This document shows positions 22,465 to 33,799 of a stretch of 64,000 bases of DNA, piece after piece. The notes beneath the pieces are model-generated. The model was not told the origin of the DNA. It saw only the letters and a program-made list of their open reading frames with translations, and searched no databases. This stretch comes from Taxillus chinensis (lineage: Eukaryota > Streptophyta > Magnoliopsida > Santalales > Loranthaceae), in NCBI GenBank assembly GCA_023512835.1, contig CM042085.1:43944189-44008188 (forward strand), read 5' to 3'. The number at the start of each line of letters is the position of its first letter. Position 1 is the first letter of the stretch. A program made the position numbers and the translations under genes.

Positions 22465-23625
22465 TGCGGGATATTCAATTTCTCACGCGCTTTTGTACCG
22501 AGTGTTTGTATGTATGTATCACGCTCGTTATAGCGCCGTGGCAAAGGACCAGTAACGAATGAAGTCTCTTTTTTTTTTGTTTTTACCTCTTCATTTCTTT
22601 TTCTTTTTTGTTAAATAACCTCCTTTTTTCAGCTCCACCCAACGCACTATATATATATATATATCCATTAATTATCGGACCCGGTTTTGTCGGGGTCAGG
22701 TAAAACAATTAAAATTTACAGGTTTTGAATTCAAATTTAGGTTGGTATTGTTTTTGATTTTTGATTTTTTTTTAAATTATGTTTATAAATTATATTTTAA
22801 AACTTCGTTTCGGTCAAATAATACATATATTGATAATTATTTTCAAAATTAATATTCAACTACATGGACAACATAACGCCGATACCAAGAGGAGCAAGCG
22901 GCAAGGAGGCGGGGGAGGAGCAAGCGGCGAGAGAAGAGGAAAAAGGTAAAAAAAAACAAGAAATAATAATAATAATAATATATTTTAGTTTTCTATATTT
23001 GAGTATTTCTTGTATTCCAAAAACAAAAAATGAAACATCACCCAAACAACAATTGTGTAGCGTGTTTTTGCCTTAAAAAATATTTTTGCTTATTCATATC
23101 TGACCTATGTTTTGTTTAGCTACACTTTTTGTGTTTGAAAAAGTTAATGATGACAAATATATATATATATATATATGTTACATTTGGTAGGTATTTTTAT
23201 GAAAAAAAATAAATTATTTTTAAAAACTTTAAATTTAGATAATTTTAAAATTATTTAATTTTTAATAATATATTAATCTCATAATTATTTTTAAAATTAG
23301 TTTAAATTATTTTTATTTTAAAATTTAAAACTCAATTATGTAGGTAGACTCATATATATATATATATATATTATTATTATTAATTAGACTCACCAAAAAA
23401 ATAGCCTCAATTTTAAAAAATATATCATCTTGTTAAAATGCATTTTTTCTATTATCAAATATAAATTATTTTTAAATTATAATTTAACATAAATTCTAAT
23501 AAAATTAACAAAATATAATACGAAATCAAAACTCATATTACATGCATTAATTTTGAATATTTGTTTTTTTTTATATTTGACTTTAATTTTGCTTAGTTCC
23601 CCAAGGCTAACGCCATATGACTTAG

Positions 23626-24072
23626 TTAGAACATCGCCAACCTTTCCTAGCTAAAGTGGATAACTAAAGCCATATTTAACTTCTTCTGATGTCGAACACT
23701 AGGTAAGAATACTAAATCTTATACCATCTATATTTTTACTTAATTTTATTTTCTTAAAGTATCCAATTCTCCTCCACCTACCAAATCCTTCCACACAGGA
23801 GTATGGGGCGGGAAGTCGAGACGGTGGAGAAAAGGAGGAGGGGGGCGACGGGAATAGGAAAGAGGAGGGAGTTGCGTTCATGTAGAGGGCATGCTAAAAT
23901 TTTAAAAAGATAGGAGTGATATGATGTGGCAGCCTTAATTATAAATAAAAAATATCTATATTTACCTATTTATTTTAACCTAATTAATCATATAGTTAAT
24001 GCATTAAAGATCAATTTAAGCTATTTTTTGCTATAAGCTTTTACTATAGCTAATAGATTGAGATGCTATTAG
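23626..24072. mobile_element. Probable MITE (about 450 bp)
   Basis: The left arm starting TTAGAACATCGCCAACC, running on to CTAGCTAAAG, pairs imperfectly with the reverse complement of the right arm (CTAATAGCATCTCAATC, running on to TTAGCTATAG). The arms are about 28 bp with roughly 70% pairing, the core is AT-rich and non-coding, and the termini resemble the AGCATC-type MITEs of dicots. The target duplication is unclear. Confidence 0.42.
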
Positions 24073-26300
24073 ACCATTTTAACATGCGTATGCATTTTAA
24101 AAAGAAGAAAGAAGACTATACTAGCAAATCATATCGGGTGAATTTTAAAACGTTTTACGTAATCTACCACCAAAATATATACAAATGGGTAGCTTTTGTT
24201 ATTTGCCCTGATATCACATATTTGGGTTCTGAATGGTCTTTTTTCTCCCTGCACGGAAGAAAGTGTGGAGGTAGGTGTATGAAATTCCAAGATTTTAATT
24301 TTCATCTAAGAAAAGTATGCTACCCTATATATAGTTGATATAAGTTCATTATAGGAAACCGTGAACCGTGTACTACTTACCTTTTATTAATGCCTCTCTT
24401 GTATAAATGGGGCAATCTTGGGTGGTGCTATTTTCGGGAAAGGTTTAAATAAGAGCAATATCTACTTGATGGCTGTCAGTTCTTTCTTTTCTTTTTTTTT
24501 TTTACTTTTTTAAAAAACAATTTAATAAAATAAAAAAGGAAATAAATGCTCTTTTTTCCTCTCTCTCTCTAGGCATCGCAGAGCTCTGTGGAGTGTGGAG
24601 GTTAATGAACTGAGCCCAGGCCTACAAATATGATCTCTCTTTTTTTTTTGCCCTTGTTGTCCAATCTCTCTGTCCTTTCTTATTTTACTGTCCTTTATTT
24701 CCCCGTCATATCTGTCTCTCGTCCCAATTGCTTTAATTTGTTGGAAACCCTTTTCAATCCCTTTTGTCCATTTGCTAGCGACTAGGGCGGTAAATCAGCA
24801 GAGCCCTGCAGCCCAACTTTAGGTTCTTCAATGAATGAGCAACAGTCATTTTAAAATTTCACATATTCAAATGAGGCCAAATCCATAATATATATATATA
24901 CTAATTACATCCCTCTATTAATTAAATAACAGTCTTATTATTTAATAATTGAATCATAAATATAAGGAGTTGTTGGATTCCAATCCCCGTGACACCATCA
25001 TAATTCATACACCATCGAGAGAGGGCGAATCGTAACGCAATCGGTAAAAGTTTTAATTACACAAAGTATGTAATAATGCGAAGAAGTACTTGCTCTGTTA
25101 TTTATTTATTTATTACTATTATTATGCTGAATGATTTAATTAACGCAGTAAGCTGAATCTCAATGGGATATATGTAACCATTATAAAATTCATGATAACC
25201 TTTACAAATGATAATCCATGAATCTGTGTGCATGCATGTTTTGCTAGTCCAATAAAAACGGTAAGCTAGCTGCAGAAGTATCAAGCAAAATCTATTTTGA
25301 GCCCACCTACCCGAAGTCCTATTCAATACAAAATTTGAAGATGGAGTATGGGTGAGTGCCCATATCGAAGCGTTTTAAATTCAACTAACTACTATATATG
25401 CTTATTATAAAGCATTGCGTACGTACGTAAAAGGATGTTCTATTATATATATTTAGTTACAAGGTCAAAAAACCCTAAGCTTATAAATTAATTATGTTGG
25501 ACATACATTGTCTCAATATGGAATGTTCAATCAATCTTATGCTAAATTTGATAAAATTGCCTATGTAACTGCACCCCACCCCAATACTCATTTAATTTTT
25601 CATGTCCTGCTCATGCATCGCCTCCATGGCCGACTTGACATGGCAAAGTAAGCTCTTTTATTCTTACCCTTTTTAACTATATTAAAATGATGTAAGGGTA
25701 ATGCATTTTTGCAGTCAATATACATCTATTTTGAGCTCCACATATAATCTTCATAATATATATTTAGCATTCTGAAATGCTACTTTGAAATAATATACTA
25801 TTGAATTTCTGTTTTTAAAAGGAAATTAATTAATACCGAACACACAGACTCTGAATGAGCACTATCGATCGATCCATTGACAGAACTAAATGCATATATA
25901 TTAATCAACCGATCGAAAACATCTATAATTTCCGTGCAACTCTCCACGTACGTGTGACAGATGAACAACGAACTTGATGCATGTGGCGTCGTTTTATTTG
26001 TAAGGGCCATAATGGTTTGGCATATGCGACTGATTGACATTTATAACTCTATATATGCTTATGATGCGCGCGCGCACACACATATATATAAACACATATG
26101 ATCAGGGGGTTTGTTTCTGTTCCAGATTCAAAAACATTAACAGTGATCTTGATATAATAATAATTAATAATAATATTCATACGACAGCGATCATGGACAA
26201 CCACGTTCGAAACAAACAAATCAATTTTTATTAACTGTTTTTTATTTATCTATTTCAAAAACATTTTACTTTATGTCATGTCGACCAGGGCCAAACAAGG

Positions 26301-26879
26301 TGTGCGTGATTTGTTTTATAAAGCATACGTGGTAGTAGAGTATAGAGATGACCCAACCCAACCAAAAGAGTGAAGCTAAATTCATGGATCCATTCCCACG
26401 GACAAGCAACACTTGACCCGAACGTTGTACGTTGTCACTGTGCCCAGCTCAGCTAGTAAGCTAACCCTAGGATTAGGTTCTATTTATGGCAACTTTATTA
26501 CCATTCAATCCCGGCTATATTGGGCTGCAAGCGAAGCGGAGTTGTGTACTACACTTCTCCTTCCATCTCCCTCCCTCTCTAACCACATATTCCAAATTAA
26601 GTTGGAAGCAGAGGAGAGAAAGATCACCAGTGCTCCACCGCCAGGTCACGTGCCGACCTGCCACCGCAGGTGGGTGAGTCGAGGAGGGGGCAGGGAGAAG
26701 GGAACAATATAGCCCGCGCCACGCCGGGAGAGAGGAGGAGGAGTGGCGAAAACACACACACGGTCTGAGAGTGAGTAGAGTGTGAGAGACTGACACCCAT
26801 AATAAATAATAAAAGGCCATGGCCATGTAAAAATAAAATTAAAAAAAAGGAAGAAAGAAAAAGCGAGGAAATGACTAAA
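26301..26879. other. Intergenic flank of the GC-rich island
   Basis: Mixed composition with CT-rich stretches (26,555-26,590). A CACGTG G-box core lies at about 26,645. Short frames overlap on both strands without family resemblance. This could be the 5' flank of a lost or unrecognised gene. Confidence 0.35.
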
Positions 26880-27560
26880 GGTTACTTTTGCAGGAGACCC
26901 TCGACTTTTACGCGAGGCACCCTGTCGCGCGCTCTCCATCTGCGTCTGCTGCGCGTCTCTGTCTTTCCTCGTACTTTTAGTCGCGTCCCACAGGCCACGG
27001 CTTCCTCCTCCCTCCCGTAGTCCCCGTGCCCACGTTGGAACCCGTCACCCGACATCTTTCAGTCCGCCGTCGAGCGTGCGGCATCGCGTGCCGTCCGTGG
27101 CGTCCAACCACGTGCGCCGTGGACCGCGCGTCCCCTGCGGCCGATGCTTCGGAGGGCGGGTTTTTTTTGGTTTCATTGATTGGATGGGGACGGAGGTTTT
27201 TTGGAAGTCACTGCCGGGTATCCCGAAATGCGCAGGGGCTTACGTGGCGGGGCATGGGTGTGTGGGGGGTGAGGGAGAAGGGACCACCTGGGACTCGCCA
27301 AAAGGAACTAGATCGGTCCTTATCTAGGGGGAGGGGCTGCCGGCTACCCTCTTGGGCTACCATACATCATCGCCATTAAGGATGCATCGCCTGGACTGGA
27401 TGGGTTGGGTTGGAGTTCCCATCGTGCAGCGCGACGTTTCAAACGTCGTCAGCCTGTAATCACGCGTGGGCTGGGCTGGAGCCGGGTTGCCTACGCGAGA
27501 CTACACTGCAGCCGCACAGGTCTTTTCACCCTCGCCGACCCCTCCCCTCACAACCCTGAT
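26880..27560. other. Isolated GC/CpG-rich island, no recognised gene
   Basis: GC content rises sharply compared with both flanks, with many CG dinucleotides. ACGT-core motifs occur at about 27,110 (CCACGTGCG) and 27,242 (TTACGTGGCGGG, an ABRE-like form). The longest frame (27,026-27,379) is Arg/Gly/Pro-rich with no domain I recognise, and frames on other strands overlap it. The island could be a promoter/CpG-rich 5' region or a foreign fragment. Confidence 0.4.
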
Positions 27561-28026
27561 CATCATACGACTGCCTTGAGAATCCTCATTGACATGACCA
27601 CTCAGATCCGTAGCTCTAGTCCTTTGCATGGTAACATGTAAAAACATAGATAGTAGGAAAAAAAAATAAATGAAAAGGAAAATAGGTGCTGCAATTCGTT
27701 TCATTTCAGATTTCAGCAAGTTTCCATAGCGCATATATATATAACTTTCCTTTCTTTTTTATAATTCATGATTAATAGAAGTCGATCTAATACTTTAGAT
27801 CCAGAATTATGAATCCACCCGTCATCTATATTATTGACCGTAAATGAGAAATCTTAAATTAGTGCCCTTTATTGTTTGGTGCCCCTTTTTTTTTCAATAT
27901 ACTATTTTAGAAATTCACGTTTTAAAAATTATTTTTTGGTAAAATTAAAAAGCCCGTAAGTCTTGTTTCGGCGTGTGTTTTTTTGTAAAATGGAATTGAC
28001 GATTCTACCCCGTCCTTGTGAGCGAG
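27561..28026. other. AT-rich spacer
   Basis: A/T-rich with homopolymers; nothing recognisable. Confidence 0.6.
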
Positions 28027-28956
28027 TGTCGCGGGGTCGGGAGTTTCTGTGCCTCTCTCCAACCCATGCTGCGGCACCTAGCTTCTACATCCACGTGTCA
28101 CGGGGGTGGGAGCTTCTGCGCCTCTCGACCCATTAAACACTGAAAGCTCCATACAATCACGGTCGCTAAGTTTAGCCTTTGAAGGTTGAAGCGCACGTAA
28201 AATGGTTTCGCCTATGCCACTTCAGGCTCGTCGGAGAAACGAGTGCGAGTTAAGAACCGGTTGTATGGATAGCGATAAGCTAACCCAGCCAATCAAGGTC
28301 TCGACTAGTGGCGTGCTCCGCATTCTTTGCCGGGTCGGCACGTCTCGAACTTCGAAAGGAGTTCCATCCGTTTTCCTCCACCGAGCACTGGAACATAAGA
28401 TGTATTGTGTCCTCTGTTTCAAATCAACACTCTCGCTACATTAGCACGAATACATTCTGAATCATTGCCACTAAGAAACATCCCGCCGGCCTGCGGCCCC
28501 GCTCGGGTCGTCGACATTCTCCTCCACCCGTTTCTCATCGCGTCCTGGGTCATGCTCATCGCCTATCTGCTTCCCCATGACGATGGCATCGTTATCTCAG
28601 CAGCCCTCCCACTCGCCCAATGTGTAGGCTTGGACATCGACACCACATGAGGTTGCAACACCTTTGCAAGATGCTCGCCGCTCTTCGTCTCCCAAAGGAT
28701 GGAGACTTTGGAATCGCTCAAGCCAGCTCCTTCGTACTCCCATGCCCGGCCCTACGCTGCTCACGCTTTCTGGGGATACTCCAACTACATGGGCTAAGGC
28801 GTGTGAGAACCTTATCGGTCGACTCACTCTGTGAGCTCCCACCTTGGGATCACGCTACTTGCGAGTGCTCGGTGAGTCTTCGAGATACGAGCCGATTCGG
28901 CTACGATACCACTTGTCACGGGGTCGGGTTTCTGCCTCTCGACTCATTACGGCACT
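28027..28956 (-). mobile_element. Fragment of a small LTR-type element
   Basis: TGTC(A/G)CGGGGTCGGG, followed by TTCTG, CCTCTC and CCCATT/CTCATT, occurs at about 28,028, 28,098 and 28,916. The right copy is preceded by CGATACCACT, whose complement TGGTATCGTAGCC is near the tRNA-Met primer site. This suggests a minus-strand element with LTR starts at both ends. The inner part (28,180-28,900) is GC-richer than the flanks and holds broken minus-strand frames I cannot assign. The right LTR is cut off where the Tat/Ogre LTR begins. Confidence 0.4.
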
Positions 28957-31499
28957 TAAGTTTAAAAAGTTTATGATTTTATTTGGCTACAGTTATTTAT
29001 TTAAAGTCATAGTTTAAAATGGATTTATCTTAAATTTCTAAAGGGAATCCTAAAGGTTTTGGATTTTGAAGTGATAATGCGATCTTTGTGATTGGTTTGT
29101 TTTGCTTTTGCTCTTGGAAATTGAAATCCTAAAAAATATTTGTTTATTTTTCCCCCCTTTTTTTTGGTTTGAGTTAGGAACTTGTCATTTTGTATTTGTT
29201 TTCTATATTTTTTTTGTTGTTTTTTTGTTTGTTTTTTTGTTTTTGTTGAGAAGACATTGGGAAAACATTTTATGAAAACAGATTTAAAACTATGTTGTTG
29301 AAGAGATTTTAAAAACATGTTATTAAAAAAACGTTTTGTTTTTTTTTTTTTCTTGTTTTTTGCTTTGTTTTGTTTTTGTTTGTTTGTTTGTTTGTTTTTT
29401 TTTTTTTTTTTTTAAAAAACATTTTGAAAATTATTTGTTGAAAACGTTTTTGAACGGGTTTATTTTTGTTTTTTTTTGAAATTGGAAAAGGCATATATCA
29501 AAAATAGTGTAGGTGTATGAGTGTGGCACGTCCATAAAAATAAAATCACTCTTTTTTCTTTTCTTTTTGTTGCTTTTTCATCTTCTCCTTTTGCTCTCTC
29601 CTTTTTTTTCTTCTTCTCTTTTTTTTTCTTTACATACTTTACATATTACAACATACACATAGGAAGGAATACAGAAAACACAATGAAAAAGGTGGAAAGG
29701 GATTATATCAAATATAGATAAGCTCAAAAACGAAAATTAGAAAAATTTAAAAACAATTCCACCAAATATGGATACAAATAAATCAAAAAGTAGTTAAAAA
29801 GATAAGGGATGAACCGACTTTGAAGCTTTGCAACGGCACATCTTAGCTTAACCTCCGCCGCTGCCGATAATCACTGCTCGTTTCCTAATCGACAGTCCGA
29901 TAGTGGGACTTATGAAGAGACTTCCCTGGTGTTTGGAGATGGGATGGCCGGGTTGGAGTTTCGGAAGGAGGATGAGTGATCTCTGATGATGATTCCGGGA
30001 TTCCCGTGTTTTTTTGGGTTGACGGGGAGGAGCTAGGGCGTTTTTTGATGATGAGGTCAATTTGATGGTTTTTGATTATGAGACTGGTTTTTCCCCTTTT
30101 TGAATTTCTCTCCTTTCTTTCTTTTCCTTCTCTCTTGTGTTTTTTTTTGCTTTCCTTCCGCACCGGGATGAGGAAGGGATGTAAAAAGGGTAAGAGGTTT
30201 TTCCTTTTTCACAACGAATTTTTTTTTTCTCTCCTTTTTTTTCGATGGAACTGAGTTGCATCTTAAAGGGCTACTTAGAAGTTTTAATTGTCAATGTCAT
30301 TAATTGCGTAATTTAATCGTCATAATTGATTTCTTCATTTTAATCCGGGTCTTGTGCAACGGTTCGGGTGCATTATTATTCCAGCTCCATTAATTTGCGG
30401 ATCGGTGTCGGTCGGGTGGTCGGTGTGTGGGAGGGAATGGGGGAAACTCATGATTTGCCTTTTTTTGAATTTGTAGTGTTAGCAATACTAGGTACCAAAG
30501 GTATTCAAAATAATGTTTTTGTCGGTCAGTAAAACAGCCCCGATGACGCCGGCTAGAGGAAAAGAGGAACCGTGAGAAAAAGCGGGTAGCGAAAGTGCCG
30601 TTAAGAAAAAATCAGCGGAAGGCAAAAAAGGGTCGGAGGTTCAGTGTCGGCGGGTGTCGCGGTGTTTGGCAGCGGGCTTTGAGGGTCGAGGTTCGAGGTG
30701 GAAGGCGTACGGGTGCGGGGGTCGAAGGCTCGTTGCAAGGCGAGGGTCGCGGGCGTCATAAGTGTCGGCGGGGGTCGGGTCGAAGGTCGAAGTCGAGTGG
30801 GTCCTCGGGGCTCGAGGCTTCGCGGCTCGGGGCTTCGAGCCCGGGACTTCGGGGCCGAGCCGGGGCTTCGAGGCTTCGAGCCGAGGCTTCGATCCCGGGA
30901 CTTCGGGCTTCGAGCCGGCTCGAGGCTTAGGTCTTGAGGCCGAGGTTCGGGACCGGCTTGAGCCGAGGCTTGAGCCTTCAGTCGAATGGGTCGAAGTGTC
31001 GAGTCAACGGTCGATGGTCAACCCCCTTTTTTTAATTACCAACACAAAAAATGCAAAAAATGGATAACCTTCGCGAATTATTTGGGGAGATCCGTATTCG
31101 CCTACGTAGGCATTTTGAAGAGTTTCACATGATCCTTTTTCGGGGCGGTTTGACCAGGGGCATTGACCGTTTTTTGGCAAGTTTGACTTTTTTCCAACTA
31201 AAGTTGTTAAGGCATTAACTTCTTATTTTAAGTCGATTTGAGCTCAGTAGGAGTGCGTTGGTCTCCAATTTTAATCCTCCATCACCTGGTGTTGGTCTCG
31301 GGGCGCTTAAGGACTTGTAGCAAAAGTCATTAATTTTAACCCCAATCCTGACGATGTATCCATCTCGTGTGCGGATTAGTTGAACCATTCCTTGGAAGAG
31401 TGGGATCATTGTGGACCTTTCAATAAGGTATATGGCATGGGCGAAGAGTATATCAAACGTGGGGTTAGTATGTCCAACCCGACAAAATAGGGTCCTACA
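28957..31499 (-). repeat. 3' LTR of the Tat/Ogre element
   Basis: It matches the right LTR from AAAAAGTTTATGATTTT (about 28,965 versus 43,195) to the end. The outer start (minus strand) is TGTAGGACCC at 31,499, next to the polypurine tract GAGGGGCAAA (31,500-31,509). The inner end is missing about 190 bases present in the right LTR. A T-rich tract (29,155-29,640) and a GC-rich TTCGAGG-type array (30,640-31,010) lie inside. Confidence 0.85.
30640..31010 (-). repeat. GC-rich short tandem repeats in the 3' LTR
   Basis: Variants of GGCTTCGAG and GTCGAGG repeat densely, giving Gly/Ser/Arg-rich frames that are not genes. The same array, with a different copy arrangement, is at 44,900-45,290 in the other LTR. 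Confidence 0.8.
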
Positions 31500-31719
31500 T
31501 TTGCCCCTCGTTTGTGCCTGCTTGTATACAAAAAGAGTACAAAGATAAAAGGAGTCATTTTGGACGGGTTGGAGGACTTACCATTTTACCTAAGGAAGAA
31601 AGTACGACGGTTGGGTTGTTCCCCAAGAGGGAAAAGGGGTTTACGGCGGTGTGGCTTGGATGATACCTTGATGAGGCATCCAAGGCCGCTGATATGGGAG
31701 ATTGAAGCTCAGAAAATGA

Positions 31720-32310
31720 ACAGCAGGCCCGAAAAAGAGAAAAGGCCCACTACAACGATGGTCTGAATTGAAACTGAAAGGCCTACAGAGAACGATAGGC
31801 TCAATTGAAAAATGGAAAAGGCCCACAACAATGATCGTCTTGAATCAAACCAAAAGGCCCACAACAACGATAGGCTCGAATTAAAAATGGAAAAAGGCCC
31901 ACAACAACGATGGTCTTGAATTGAAAACTGATAACCTGACACAACGATGGGCTTGAATCGAAAGGGATAGCCCACAACGAACGATAGGCTAAAGTGAAAA
32001 TGGAAAAGCCCACGCAACGATACGAGGAAAAATGCAAAGGCCCATAAACGATGGTTGGAAAATGGAAAGCCACCGCAACGATACGCGAATCAAAAGGAAA
32101 GCCCACGAATGATAGGCTTAAATTGAAAATAGATGAAGCCTCAGCAACGATAAGCTTGAACGGAAAAATGAAAGGCCCACAAAGAACGAGAGGCTTGAAT
32201 TGAAATGGAAAGGCACGGCAAATAGAACTGAAGTGAAAACGGGAAAATGAAACCCGATAAGTAAAAATTGAAAGCCCACGAGCACGATAGGCTTAATTGA
32301 ATGGATGTCA
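31720..32310 (-). repeat. Tandem array of about 40-bp units in the element's 3' UTR
   Basis: About a dozen or more imperfect copies of a unit built as AAAGGCCCACAACAACGAT, then a (G/A)GGCTTGAATTGAAAATGG-like half. Unit length drifts between about 36 and 45 bases. It lies between integrase and the 3' LTR. Such 3' UTR arrays are described in Tat/Ogre elements as a source of satellite DNA. The frames across it are artefacts of the repeat. Confidence 0.88.
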
Positions 32311-33339
32311 AATGACTATGGTTGAGAATAAATGGAGACACGAAATGGTATTTGGGGAAATGCTTTAAGGAATTGGTGAGTTTGGGAAGTAACCCAATTT
32401 AAGCTCCTCACGAGTTTACTCAAGGAGATCGCTCTACGAGGTGACCCAAATGGGAAAAGGTCGTTGAGTGCCAAAAGGATGCGTTTAGACTTTGGGGGCA
32501 ATTGCAAAGGAAAGAGTTGTACGGTTGAACGAAGAAAGCTAGGATAGCTTGAAGAGAAGTTTGCTCAATATGAGCTCCTAGGATCTCTAGAGGCGCACAT
32601 TCTCAATTGCTGAATGTTGAATGTATGCCAATGATGCATGGAATGCAATGTGTTATGCGGGGATGCATAAACCTCAACTTGTGGTGAAATACGTACTAAT
32701 GTGATGTCGTGCGATGTATGCATTGAATGCCACGTGATGTATCACCGAGGGTTTGGCCGTTGCTTGGAGAGGTTGGCTAACATCCAACTTGTTGGGGAAC
32801 AACGTTCTCTTTGGATGGAAAGCCCTCCCGTCTTTGCTGGGAACTCCCTGTTGTGCATGAAGGGTATGTTAAATTTCGTCGCCATATTGAGGAGATTGAT
32901 TTGACGAGCCTTTCTGGGGATAAGGATATCTCGGGAGATATGAGTACTCCGAGTTGGGGGCTTTAAGTTGTTTGGGGATTTTGAGCTTGGCCCTACTCAT
33001 AAGGCAATGCTAGAAAGAGCTTACGGGGATTTAAGATGTTCTACTCGATGTGAAATGAAACGATGTAACATGATTAAAGAGATAAAAGATTTTTGCTGGT
33101 TTAATTCCACAAACATATTTATATCATAAAAAGTGTCTTATTGTCATAATCTGATAAACAAAATGCAAGTCTTTAAAAGCGTAATGTACAAATTTGATTC
33201 GAGCGTGACATGGGTTTGACCAAGTCTTCCACTGTTTAACGCTATTTTTGGATGATGTTGTTTCTTCCTTGTTAGGACCCCATTTGTTGTGGTCCTGATC
33301 CTTTCGGAATCCGAACTAATTTCACCCTTCAAGATTTAT

Positions 33340-33480
33340 TGTTGGCTTTGTATTTTACCCTTGGTGCCCTTTCGGGTTTTCACCAAGTCCGCCTTTGTTT
33401 TCTTTTTTTTTTGTTTTGTTGGAGCTTTGTATTTTACCCTTGGTGCCCTTTTGGGTTTTCACCAAGTCCGCTCATTGCTG
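33340..33480 (-). repeat. Direct duplication of about 50 bases
   Basis: GCTTTGTATTTTACCCTTGG through GGGTTTTCACCAAGTCCGC occurs twice, separated by a T-rich spacer (33,397-33,420). It is part of the 3' UTR, before the array. Confidence 0.85.
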
Positions 33481-33799
33481 TGAATGAGAATCTTGTTGGG
33501 AGACATGAGAGTTAAGCATAAAACTTTTTGGCGGGCGTCCTTATTCATTGGATTAGGAAGCTCATCTCCATCCATTTTGGCAAGGATCAATGCGCCTCCG
33601 AGAATGCTTTTTTTACAACATATGGGCCTTCATAATTGGGAGTCCACTTTCCTCGATGGTCATGCTGGATTGGCAAGATCTTCTTGGAGACAAGATCACC
33701 CTCTTGAAAGCTTAAGGCTCACCTTTTTATTGTAATTGTTAATCATTCTCTTGTTGATACTGTTTGTCCTCTGTAACCGCTGCCAGGCGCTTGCCCTCA

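Larger units (their letters stand above)
22381..26300. other. AT-rich intergenic DNA with many (TA)n tracts
   Basis: Microsatellites lie at about 22,429-22,461, 22,648-22,664, 23,157-23,177, 23,353-23,372 and 24,888-24,901. An AAT repeat lies at 22,963-22,981. Apart from the MITE candidate at 23,626-24,072 I recognise no gene or transposon. Confidence 0.6.

Noticed and set aside
25021..25080. A tRNA-like gene or SINE (box B-like sequence)
   Set aside because: No consistent cloverleaf or A/B box spacing could be made.
17300..26300. Precursor microRNA genes
   Set aside because: I looked for common plant miRNA sequences by eye and found none; hairpins in AT-rich DNA alone are not evidence.
27026..27379. 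117-codon plus-strand frame in the GC island
   Set aside because: Arg/Gly/Pro-rich, overlaps other open frames on both strands, and has no domain; GC-rich DNA gives such frames by chance.
30595..31067. Gly/Arg/Ser-rich frames in the Tat/Ogre LTR
   Set aside because: They come from the TTCGAGG repeat array and are open in several frames.
31641..32106. Phe/His-rich minus-strand frames (about 100 codons)
   Set aside because: They are translations of the 40-bp tandem array in the 3' UTR.
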